64,000 nucleotides of DNA from the NCBI RefSeq assembly GCF_949987535.1, contig NC_080074.1, positions 30,155,478 through 30,219,477 of the forward strand. The letters are read 5' to 3'. Made by a program: the position numbers and the translations under genes. Shown here piece by piece: positions 22,161 through 33,145 of this stretch. The first letter of the stretch is position 1; the number at the start of each line of letters is the position of its first letter. Source of the DNA: Balaenoptera acutorostrata (taxonomy: Eukaryota > Chordata > Mammalia > Artiodactyla > Balaenopteridae). The notes under the pieces were generated by a model that saw only the letters and a list, made by a program, of their open reading frames with translations, had not been told where the DNA came from and did no database searches.

Positions 22161-23080
22161 CATGACAAGGCAACTAAGAGCACACCACTTTGAAACTCCA
22201 ACTGTAGCCAAATACATACATCTATATATACACACACACATATATATATTAAATAATATAATCTATATGTATTATGTATACAAAATATTTTACAATGTAA
22301 AATTGGCTTGAGGATAAAAATTTCAAGTAGATGTTCACCTGAACCTCTTGTAGAGAATAACTGAAGAATCATTAAAGATAAAAATTGCTTACTCTTTTAA
22401 AATAATTTGTAATAACAGGTACATCTAAATCAGTGTATGCAGGGTCCCTGTTGGATGCCACTTTGTCCAAGGATTTCATTTTTCTCACTTTCCCCCCTCA
22501 TTGGTGTTGTTCCTGGATCACACCCAAGACATCTGCTCAGCTGTGCTCTAGTCTTTAAATATGATGATGCTGCGATTAGTGGCATACAATGTTAGTGCTG
22601 GGACTGGGCTGTATAATACAGACCACTGTTACTTACCCTGCCCCTCCTGCTCATTTGCTAAGCAGATGGTCAGGGTTAGGGGCACATCTGTGGCCATGAA
22701 AGAAATGTGTTTTCAGTGCAACCCCAACTGGCCTAAACAGGGAATGAACTCCTGGTCTTTGCCTTGTTTAGCCTTTACTCTAACACAACAAGATAATCAG
22801 TGCAGGTGCTAAGTCAATAAACTAAGGAAACACTAATTTATGCCCAAGAAGAAAACAATCAGGTTCATGATGATATTTTGCTATGGCAATATTTATTCAG
22901 GCCAAAATCCCAGAAAGAAAACACTAGAGATTTCAAGATACAGGACAAAATACAAGTCAGGTCCTACAAAAAATACTTAATGAAGAATAGCTGAAATGCT
23001 GTAGGCAGTTTACATGAAATGGCAAAGAGAAGGGGGACACAGCTTGGAAGTCTAGAAGAAGCTCCACTTTGAAATATAAA
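22161..23080. other. Unassigned; TA/CA microsatellite and a GC-richer block
   Basis: A (TA)(CA)(TA) tract lies at about 22215-22260. The block 22430-22800 has higher GC than its surroundings and an 83-codon plus-strand open frame (22561-22812) that is Cys-rich by chance or by origin. I recognise neither a gene nor a repeat family in it. Confidence 0.4.
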
Positions 23081-23084
23081 AACC

Positions 23085-23240
23085 AGATAGTTACCACGGC
23101 CATAATGTTGAGCATTATCCTAAGCACCTTACACACATTACTTAACTTAATACTCAAGATATTCCTCCAAAGTAGATGTCTCTATTCACATTTTACAGGC
23201 CGAGGGATCAGGGATTCAGAGAAGTTAAGTGACTCTTTCA
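23085..23240 (-). mobile_element. MIR SINE, antisense
   Basis: 'gcattatcctaagcacctta', 'cacattacttaacttaatac', 'ttcacattttacaggccgag' and 'attcagagaagttaagtgac' follow the MIR consensus in reverse complement. Confidence 0.85.
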
Positions 23241-25100
23241 AGATAAGTATCTTCTAAGGTCAACATTCTTAAGAATTGACAAGAGGATAAAATAAAGAGA
23301 GATAAAGTCAGCAATTTAAAAATAATAGTGTTATTGAAGTGCCTACATTTTAAAAGAATTAAAGAAAAAAAGGTGGGAATGTACTGGAATATATTATAAA
23401 AGAAGAAGCTGCAGAAGATATGAGGTGGGATTGGGACCTACCAGAACAGGTGGGCCTGTTCTGCCAAACTGTTACATTTATTTACAAATCTACACACGAG
23501 TGACATCTTGGTTTTTATAACTGTGGGTGAAATTGTGCAGGGCACTTTCTGAATAGGCAATATATGCTAAAGCAGCTGGTTTTAAAATAAATGACAATAA
23601 GGGTAGCAATTTAGCTGGGTAATAATGATATAAGGAACAGGAGACAATGTTTTGAGAACTTGGATAAGAATAACCTGATTAAGATTCAGGCTATTGTCGA
23701 GGTTTGCGTATTAAATATTTCAATTTGAGTAAAAGGTAGAAATGGATATTTACACTGAAAGTATATATACAGAGATAAAGGTAAAGATTCACAGTTTAGA
23801 CTAAATTAATGTCATGTATGTCTATATAAATAATGCACATACCCATACAGAAGATAACATTATTTTATCTATTATGTCACATATATGATACATATATAGC
23901 TATATGTACAATTACCCATGTACATATAAAATTAATTTATCTATCACATATCACTTATATATAATTATTAACTGTATTATAGCTATTTATGTATATAAAT
24001 CACTTTAGATCTTAAATATCATATGTGCAATTTATGACATGATTAGCCTTTCTAGTTAACAGTTCATATGTTCTTTTTATCATCTTTTCAGGACATCAAA
24101 AAAGAAAATTTTGATATCCCTTCCTTTAATTATTCAATGTAAATAGGACTATATTATTAAGCCATTAATATCTGTCTTTCCTACAAGACAGGTCCATGAG
24201 GTCTGGAACTCTATGTATTTTTATGTACTATTGATCTCTTGCACCTAGAACTAAGGCACAATTATTATGAAATCTATTTTTTAAAAGAAGGTCAAACCAT
24301 AAAATACCTAGAACTAAAAAACTGGAAAAGCAAAGTAACAAAATCATGCCAATTCTTAGTTAACAGTTACTGAGAGCTAGTACATCAAAAATTTATTGTA
24401 AGAAACCTAATGTCAATGAAGAAAACAATTAAGAGCTTAGAAAGAAAATTGAAAGTTTGAAATAAAATTTAAAATAGGAGTCACTTTGATTAAAATTACA
24501 GCATCATTTTATAGATGCAGAACTTCTGTGTAAGACAAATGTCATAGTAAGATTTTTTTGAAATAAAGATCTATAACATACAGTTTTGTCCTGTGGATGT
24601 CTGGGAATATTTTACCATTCTCTTCTTTTTGAAAAGTTGATTTGTTGAGAACTACCAGAGAGCAACACTTTCATATTTGGAAGTCTCTATCCCGTAAATA
24701 GATTTTATGTGGGAAGCTTAACTGACAATGGTACAGTTAGACACCAATATGAAAACCTTAGATACTGGATATACTTAGCTATTTATGACCTAATTTGACA
24801 TGGCTAACACAAATACAATGTGTTTCTTTACTATCTCCTTCTTGGATCATTTGCACTACTTGCTTTGTTCACTTGCCATAATCTAAGGAGATGCAAAACA
24901 CTATAGCTTTAGTCCACTATGTATACATGATACAAAATAGTTCCTTGCTCATTATCTTAATGGTGGAAAAACATTTAGTTTTTCTTTTGCTGTTTACTTC
25001 ATGAATCTTCCACAAGATGAACTCTGATCTGATATCTTCAATTCTGTCACTTTCCATTGACCTACCTTTATCAGAAGACTCAGTAGGTTACTTCCACAGG
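23241..25100. other. Mostly unassigned AT-rich sequence; one L2 scrap
   Basis: 23760-24010 is rich in ATATAC/TATATG words. The stretch 24165-24260 ('atctgtctttcctacaagac', 'aggtccatgaggtctggaac') resembles the L2 3' UTR in sense orientation. No gene is seen. Confidence 0.45.
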
Positions 25101-25115
25101 AAGATTTAAGTTCTC

Positions 25116-25254
25116 TGTGTATAGCACAGGGAATTATATTCAATATCTTGTAATAACCTATAATGGAATATAATCTGAAAAAATAACTGAATCACAATGC
25201 TGTACACCTGAAACTAACACAATATTGTAAATCAACTATAGTTCAATTAAAAAA
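25116..25254 (+). mobile_element. Very short L1 3' end with perfect target duplication
   Basis: 139 bases of L1 3' UTR in sense orientation ('tatagcacagggaattatat', 'caatgctgtacacctgaaac', 'atcaactatagttcaatt') with a short A tail. The 15-base target duplication AAGATTTAAGTTCTC is identical on both sides (25101-25115 and 25255-25269), so the insertion is complete as it stands: a severely 5'-truncated L1. Confidence 0.95.
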
Positions 25255-25879
25255 AAGATTTAAGTTCTCGGACATGAATTCAGCATTTTTTCTCATCATC
25301 AACTCGACAACTTTTTTTCTTTACCTATCCCCTCTCTTTCCCCATTAGGCTCTAGGAAAAAGAAAATTCTCTCTAGGGCTAGTGCTTCATTTTATATATT
25401 TATTCCATTTCTTTCTGATTTTCTGTGGATCTGAGTACCATTCAAAAATCTCTCTCCTAGCACCATTCTTCTTCTACTAAATCCAAATTTTGTCTTTTTT
25501 TCTCTTTAAACTCAATTTTCTGAGAAGCATACCGTTTATCTGTTCTTATCTCTAAGTCTCTAAAAGTCTTGTCTATTACTGTGTAAGGATCGGCTGCAGT
25601 ACAGAAGAAGGCTATAAAGAATTTACTAGATGGAGAAGTTTAGCATAATACCACTTTGGGGGGATCCCTCTACTTGCTGTCCAGATTCTTGCTGGAACCT
25701 TTGGTCTTTACATCATCTTTAACCTCAATCTCTGACATTCCTTGTGCAATGATACTCTGATATATCAACACTTGGTTCAAGATCCCAGGTCTATGTCAAA
25801 TATGACTCCTGCCATTTCTATGGCCCTTTCCCACTCTGTTCCCTAATTTTTTTCTGCATTCCTAACCTTTAACCAGTTT

Positions 25880-26960
25880 CTTCATCTTGAACTCTCATAC
25901 CCAAATACATTTCATTTCAACAGATGCTTTTGGTATTTCCACTAAATGCCAGGGACTGTGATAAGCCCTTAGAACACAAACCTGAAAAATTATCCACTTT
26001 TCTCCAAGGATTGATGCCTTTGTTTCCTCTCCACTTTCTACTGTCATAGCCTTCTGCCAGCTGGCTTCCATCATCACTGCTCTACTGGAATTGTTCTCTC
26101 AAAGGTTGCCAATGGTTTCCTTGTTCCAAAATTAAATAGTTGTTTAAAAATTTTTAATATTCTCTTTCTCCTTGACTTTCCTCTTACTTTTGGTTCTTTT
26201 GAGCATCCCCTTGCAACTCTGCCACCTTGCCTTGTTTGTTATAATGTACTTATTGTACTCCAGCCTTTACAACTGCTTCATTTTCTTTTCCTTGGGGTTA
26301 TTTGACTGACTCACCTAGCTAAGTTGCCTAATATTAGATCTAGATCTCCTATCCTCACTTTTCACTGTCTTCCAAAATCAAAACAAACAAACAATAACAA
26401 AAACATCCAACTTCAAGACAAATTCACACAGAACTATATTTTATTCATCTTGTTTTATTTATTCACTAAGCCTCTTTTCTTATCTCTTAAGTCTGCTCTT
26501 TTACCTAAGCTTTGTACCTATGAAGTGAGAAGGTAGATTAAATCTTTAAGTAATCATGACCTTTAAAAATTCTATGACAGTGGAATAACAAATCCAACTT
26601 GTCCTTCAAGTTCCACATTTAAATTTATAGTTGCTTGCTTGCTTTAGCATTTCTATCTCTACTAAAATGTTCTAGCATAAAATGCTCTTAGTGTTAACAC
26701 ATCCATAGTTTAATGAATTGTTTTCCTCCTCTAATCCAGCCTGTCTTTCATATATCCACATTTTTTATTACAAATACCTTGAACATAAACCTGAATTCAA
26801 GGGCAAGCAAAGTCTATTTGGGAAGTAAATGATAAGCCCAGTTTTTTTGCTATTTTTAAAAAAATATTTCCATTGTTCCAATCATTCAGACCTAGAATCC
26901 TGGAATAATTTTTGGGTTTCTTCTTCACCTTCCAGATAAAAGAAGTTTCCAAATACTCCA
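25880..26960 (+). mobile_element. Decayed L2, sense, discontinuous
   Basis: Fragments in L2 order: 'gctctactggaattgttctc' with 'aaaggttgccaatggtttcc' (26078-26125), 'ctttctccttgactttcctc' (26165-26184), and 'agacctagaatcctggaata' with 'ttccagataaaagaagtttc' (26888-26950). These parallel the L2 ORF, but gaps and substitutions are large, so limits and continuity are uncertain. Confidence 0.45.
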
Positions 26961-28746
26961 GACTTAGGTTCAGCAATAAAAGCAATAGTAAATAACACCT
27001 GACTTTGGAATATAGCTTAGACGTTTATAATGCTTCCTCCCACACATTATCTCATTAAATGGAGAGGAAATGGATATGTAAATAAGATGAAGTATTACCT
27101 CATCATAATCCTGTGAGTTTGGTCACATTTAACAGATGGATATGCCAAGGCTGAGTTAAATGATTTATGATTCAGAATTTATGCTAACCCTTTTATTCCA
27201 TATGACACTATTTCATGATATACAGTGACTCTCAAACTTGTTTTTTTCTTCCTATGTCTACTATTTATATAGTTTAGATCTTATTATCTCCAACTTAAAT
27301 TAGTAGAATGATTTATTTTGTATCACTACATCTTTGCTATTTCTTTATACTATTCATTCTGCTCATTGTCATCATTCTCTGTTTTATTACATTTCATCTT
27401 AGTTTTTTTTCTGATTATAAAATGGATAAAGAGATTCCCAAATGCCTGAAGATGTTTTATTTGTTGTGTTTTGGTATTTATTATTTTGGAAGAAAAATCT
27501 GAGGCCCTTTTAAATTTTGGTTTTTTGAAGATGTCTTTTTGTTTTCTTAATTGGGTGTTTGTAGAAATTCATCTACATTTGCACAAGTCTATGTCTAATT
27601 ATTGAACTGTTTTGGAATACTATGTTTTAAGTTTCTTGTGTCTGTTAAATATTTTTCTCTCCTTCCAAAATGCTTATAACAAGTAAATTTTAGCTTCTGC
27701 CTTTATTTTTATTGTGCTAATAATATTAATTTGTGAAAAGGGGACAAAAGAGAATGAGGCAAAATTTTCTGAAAATTAATGAAGTAAAATTTTACTTTAA
27801 GAAGTTAGAAAAATCACAATACACATAAAATAAATGACATAATAAAGTTTTGAACAGACTTTATGATACAGAAAGCAAATAGAATAGAGATTTTTAACAA
27901 AATCAAAAGTTGCCTCACTAAAAAGACAAATAAGATCAATAAACTTTTGGCAAGAATAATAAAGACTTAAAATCACCCTAAATTTTAAGAAACAGATACA
28001 CCTTTGGGGAGTAATTTAAATACTGCACTGGGCTTTACTAGCTAATGTCTATATTCTTTCAATTCTTAATATGGAAACATTTAACAACTGTTTCTGCTCA
28101 ATAAAATGTAAACATATCATGGGGTATAGATATATTCTGCATTTAAAGATATAATTGAGACTAACAATATGGAAGCTAAATTTTATAGAATAAAATTTGC
28201 CCCCAAAAAAGAAAAAATTTAGATTTCTGCTCCTAAGACCTTTTAAGTTTAAAACTGTCTAGAGGAAAATGCATTAGTTTGATTTATTTGGGAGATAACA
28301 AATTTCAGCTCAATAAACCTTTTTTCTGAGTGTGCCAGTTATAGTGAAACGCTTGAAAGCTCTTTCTCTCAAGGTCCTAAGGAGAGGTCCCATGTCAAAC
28401 TTCAAGAAAGATGTGAAGCCCTCAGATTTTTTTCCATATGAGAATTCTATGAGTCAAAAAATGTAAGAACTACAGCAAGAAAAAGATGAAGGTGTTGCTC
28501 TGGGTGTGTATGTGTGTGTGTGTGTATTTATATATGTGTGTAGAGTATCAGGATAAAACAGAGATTATGCCATGCCATATATTAGTACATGCAAAGGATG
28601 ATACTGACATTTGTGAATTCTCAAGTCTGAGATTTTTTTAAAAAGTTAAAAATAGTGTGCATGTGTGGTTACATATATGGTTATTTCTTCTCCTCACCAA
28701 CTATATGTATATATATCACTAGTTGCTCCTTTCTTCTGTAATGTCT
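26961..28746. other. Mostly unassigned AT-rich sequence
   Basis: 27040-27180 may be a decayed antisense MIR ('catcataatcctgtgagttt', 'aacagatggatatgccaagg'). A TG/TA microsatellite lies at 28502-28541. Nothing else is recognised; the frame at 27308-27502 is Phe/Leu/Ile-rich translation of T-rich DNA. Confidence 0.45.
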
Positions 28747-28760
28747 TTGGCATACTTTCT

Positions 28761-28925
28761 TTTTTTTTTTCATTTTTCTTACTTATTTTGTTTATTCATT
28801 AAGGGTTCGATAAAGAGATGTCAAAAGCATACTTCCGTGTGTTAAACAGCATAACTGGACATATAAACAAAGCACAGATGATAATGGGTTAGACATAACT
28901 GGTGGGAAATGGGTCTGGGGGGGAC
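28761..28925 (-). pseudogene. Retroposed transcript 3' end (processed insert), source unknown
   Basis: A 165-base insert with a poly-T start (28761-28770; a poly-A tail on the minus strand) and the target duplication TTGGCATACTTTCT on both sides (28747-28760 and 28926-28939, identical). Read on the minus strand it ends 'cccttaatgaataaacaaaa' plus A tail, so it has an AATAAA signal about 25 bases from its end. It is neither L1 nor a SINE that I recognise. This fits a 5'-truncated retrocopy of an mRNA 3' UTR or an unrecognised SINE. It has no open frame of note. Confidence 0.7.
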
Positions 28926-28939
28926 TTGGCATACTTTCT

Positions 28940-29388
28940 AATGAATTTCATTTAATTAAATTTGGAACTTTCATGGGGAAAGCTTTCTAATAAATCTCTT
29001 AATTTCACCTTTGATAGTGGAAAACATAGTCATTCGCATGCTTAACAATATATGAAATTCATCACGATCGCATTCATCACAATATATGAAATTTAGCATT
29101 TGCATGCACCATTAAAGAAGGGAGGTGAAAAATGTCTCACAGTTTATGAGCACTGAAGTCACAATTTTCAATTATCCTTCCACTAATGAAATTTGTGGCC
29201 GTTGAGCAGTACACTCTTCTGTACTGGGGGGGGGGGGGGAATCACTTATATGAAGACTCCTGCCTTACAAAAACCACACAACATGTTTATTTTACTGAGA
29301 TTTTAGTTTTTCTTCTCTACCATCAAAAAATGAAGAACATATTAGATATTAAGTAAGTAGACTGACTTTTGTTAAAGCTGATAGCCAC

Positions 29389-29443
<55 letters not shown>

Positions 29444-30784
29444 CAGAGAGACAGAGACAGAGAGACAGAGAGAAATTCAAAGAGAAATGGTTGTAAAATA
29501 TGTGACCCTTAGCTCATTAAGATTTCAGAGCATGGGTGATGAATTCAAAATGATATTTCAATGTTATTGAAGCATTATCTCCTTTACTGCTAGTTTTTTA
29601 AAAAGTTAAACCTTTTCACATTGAGTCAGAAATAGCTAGATTCTATGAAGAAGAAAGAAGGAAAAATAAAAGAAGTTTTGAGATGGTATATTCAAAGAAT
29701 CCTAAAAATATGATGATCCATTATTCCCTTCAGTCTTGAACCATATGTTCAGCTTTCCTGTCTAGGGGAGATATAGCACAGATGACATCTGGAAAGCTTT
29801 TCCTCCCCTTAATTTTAAAAAAATTCCTGCTTTAAATAAAGCTGAAATATTAGAAGTGATATATCAATAGAAATGTATAAGCATGCTTTGTGACTAGCAG
29901 CAGTATTAAACTTTCAATATAAAGGACATTGGTTTTATATTTGATATTCAATTTATTGAATAGCATAGCATAAATGAGGTTTGGAGTCTCAAATGTATTA
30001 AAGAGAGCTCAACTAAATTAGCTAACAAAAATTGACATCCATTTCTTAAATCAAGATATTTCTCATTTGTAAAAAACAAAACAAAGGCGAACACTCTTTT
30101 TAATCCCCCAAATCAGAAGTGAAATATGACATATAAATTCAGAAACAAAAACATGTTTGATAGCTAAATTTGGCATAAATCTCGCTTACTTGTCTAATGA
30201 ACACAGTTATTTCAATCAGAAAGTGCACTGATATCATGACATAACCATGACCCAGATATGTGAGGCTGACTTTTAAATACCACCTGCTGTCTCTAATTAA
30301 TACACATCCCTCACCTTAAAATCTGAAAATAAGTTTAATATCAGAGGGTGTCATCAGTGTTAAGAAATTTAAACATAGCATCATATATAGTATCTGAGGA
30401 AAATCTAGTCTAAATTGCATATACCTTAAAAAGTTAGAAAAATCAAATAGTTCTGTACATTTCATTTCATCAGAAAGAAATGCCATATATGAGGAAAATC
30501 ATAGAAGTTGTTACAATAAATCTGCCATACCATAAATTAAGTTTCTTAAAGTTAGCTTCTTCCATAAATAAAAAGATTTTTACATAGCTAACTAATGCTC
30601 TAATGTCAATTTTATAATTAAAGTCAAGTTTAAGACAATTTAGATTCAAAATTTGCTTTAAATACTGTTGGAACTATTTTAACAACAAACTTTAAAAATA
30701 ATATCCTGTTTCATATTTAATATGAGTCTTCAACTAGTAAATAAAACAGGCTTCTGCATAGGAGCATATAGCATATTCCACAGC
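28940..30784. other. Unassigned sequence with simple repeats
   Basis: Holds a 34-base-period duplication near 29045-29093, a G14 run at 29226-29239, and a (TG)n(GA)n tract at 29391-29474. The remainder is AT-rich and unrecognised. Confidence 0.45.
29391..29474. repeat. (TG)18 followed by (GA)n and GACA repeats
   Basis: About 36 bases of pure TG alternate purine-pyrimidine, then pure GA, then AGAGACAGAG units. The TG part can adopt Z-DNA. This is likely a polymorphic microsatellite. Confidence 0.97.
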
Positions 30785-30995
30785 TTCCAAAAGAGCTGTG
30801 CTAGTTTGGTAGCCACTAATCTCATGTGGATATTTAAATTTCAATTAATTATAATTACATAAAATTTAAAAATTCAGTCCCTCAGTTCCTCACATTTCAT
30901 GTACTCCTTACACACATATGGCTAATGGTTGCTGCATTGGACAGCACAGATTTAGAACGTTTCCATGTGGCAGAAAGTTCTATTGGACAAGACTG
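30785..30995 (+). mobile_element. MER5A-like non-autonomous hAT-Charlie element
   Basis: The left part has 'tttggtagccactaatctca' and the right part 'attggacagcacagatttag', 'aacgtttccatgtggcagaa' and 'agttctattggacaagactg'. These are the characteristic terminal and internal blocks of MER5A, with an AT-rich centre (30825-30870). It is an ancient DNA transposon remnant without transposase. Confidence 0.85.
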
Positions 30996-31384
30996 TAAAT
31001 CAAGAGTCCTGGAAAGGATTTCAGGGGTAGGCACTCAGAATTTCAGGAAGTGTTAAAAATGGCAGAATTATTTAGCCTGGAAAGAAGAAAGAGACCTGGC
31101 CTCATGATGGTCTTGAATGACAGAAAGGATTCAAAGAGAGGCAACCAGCTGTTTTTCATCACATACTGGGTAGAGACAGGAGGAACTGATTTAAAATACA
31201 ATGGAGGGATTTAGGTTAAACAGAAAAAGTGGGGATTATTAAAAAAGTGAATCACTTATGGGAAGCATCCCCTTCATGACTTTCCATGAGAAAGTCACAT
31301 ACCTAGTGAAATCTGTGAATATGTATCATTGATAATTAAGCTAAACACTTAGGTCTCTTTTCTAAACTGGAGAAATGCAGTTAT

Positions 31385-32000
31385 TCAATCAATCAATTAA
31401 TCAATATTTATTAGGTGGGTACTGTCTATCAGGCACTGTATTAGAGAGAGGATATACAACAGGAGCACTGAACTCAATTTACCTAATTCCTCCTCTTACA
31501 ATATCACATTCCAGGAATGAGAGAGATAATAAATGCATAAACAAATAAATAGTTTCAGGTAATAAAAGGGGTAATGAAAAAGATAAAATAGCATAATATT
31601 GAGGAAGTGATGGTGGGTAGTACATGAATTTGGGAACTCAAGGAAGTCCCATAAGAAAAGTTGATATTTGTGTTAAGATTTCTGCAGAGAGAGGAAGCAA
31701 CCTTGAGAGAATCAGATAATCTGGGGGAAGACTGTTTTAAGTAGAAGACACAGGAAGTGCTAAACCCTCAGACTTCACATATGAAGGGGAAAACAAAAGC
31801 CACTGTGTGTGGAGAATAATGGAGAAGGGGAAGAGTGGCTTGAGGTAAGTTTGAGACACATGCAGGGGCCAGTGGGCCGTAATATGGAGTTATATGTTTT
31901 TCTGGTCACATGAGAGCCAATGGAGGATTTAATAAGATCTTTCTGTCTCTTCTTTGACAACTAGGATGTGAAGTTATGAGGGGAGGAGAGGGGCAAAAAG
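31385..32000 (-). mobile_element. L2, antisense, long 3' portion
   Basis: Begins with 'tcaatcaattaatcaatatt', 'actgtctatcaggcactgta' (reverse complement of the L2 3' end) and continues with 'gtgctaaaccctcagacttc', 'cagtgggccgtaatatggag' and 'catgagagccaatggagga', which match the antisense body of L2. The minus-strand open frame 31775-31960 is not a gene. Confidence 0.75.
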
Positions 32001-32359
32001 GGCAATCAGTGAAAGATATCATGGTTGGACTATAGATTTATCCATAGAAATGTTCATAAGTTGTCATATTTAATATGTTTGGAGGTAGAACAGGGTTGGA
32101 AGTAGTGTGTAAGAAAAAAAAGAAGTAAAGAAAATTATTCTTAGTGTTTGACTTGAGCAAAGGACAAATGGATGAATAGTGTTAAAACTTACTGAAATAG
32201 TGGAGGTTTGGTGGGGGACACATTTGAGCAGTTTCCTGTTGCGTCTAAAATATACTTTAGACAATGAAGTTAATATGTGTAACAGTCATTTGGATATAGG
32301 AATCTATGAATCAGGGGAAAGTCTACTAGAAAAAATAAGTACCAGTTTCGAAAATTTGA

Positions 32360-33120
32360 ACATCACTGTCAAACGTCTTGATCTAATGACATTATTAGAA
32401 CACTAACTCAACAACTACAAACTATATAAACTTTACATGTGCATGTGAAAGATTCCCCAAGATAAACCATCTGCTCAGCCATAAAATAAATTTAATTAAA
32501 AGATTAAAATCTTACAGATTCTGATCTGAAAACAACCACAGGATTAATTTAAAAATCAATAACAATAAAATATCTAGGAAATATGGAAATATTTAGAAAT
32601 TAAGTAATACACTTGTATGTAAACCATGCATCAAAAAAACCCACCCAAAAGTAGTATTATTTTCACTGAATAATGATGAAAACATAATGATTTAGTGGAT
32701 ATAGCTAAAGCATTTCTTAGAAATTTATACTTTTAAATGCCTGTATTGAAGGGAAGAAAGGATTAAATCAATGAACTAAGTTTTTAATTTAAGAAGCCGG
32801 GAAAAGAAGAGCAAATTAATCCCAGAGTAAATATAAAAGGTAATAAATAATAAAATAAGAGCAAAAAATCAATGAAATAGAAAGCATAAAAACAGTAGAC
32901 AAAATGTTTAAAAGCCAAAATTTGGTTCTTTTTAAAAATCAATGTTTTCCATAGTTACCTACAAAAAAGGAGAGAAGATACAAGTTACCATACTAGGATA
33001 TAGATTGAAATGAATGAATGAAAAATGTCTTTATTCATAGTTGATAATAATTGTTTCCAAAGAAACTCCTAGGAAATCTATAAAAATAATGCTAGACATA
33101 ATAAGAAAAAATATATAAAT
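32360..33120 (+). mobile_element. Old L1 ORF2 fragment, sense
   Basis: Degraded ORF2 from the end of the endonuclease domain into the linker: 'acattattagaacactaact', 'gtgaaagattccccaagata', 'ctgctcagccataaaataaa', 'agtagacaaaatgtttaaaa' and 'aaatttggttctttttaaaa' parallel the same region of the better-kept L1 at 53560-54180. Many frameshifts; no usable open frame. Confidence 0.75.
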
Positions 33121-33145
33121 ACTACCAAAACTTCTTAAGCCAATC

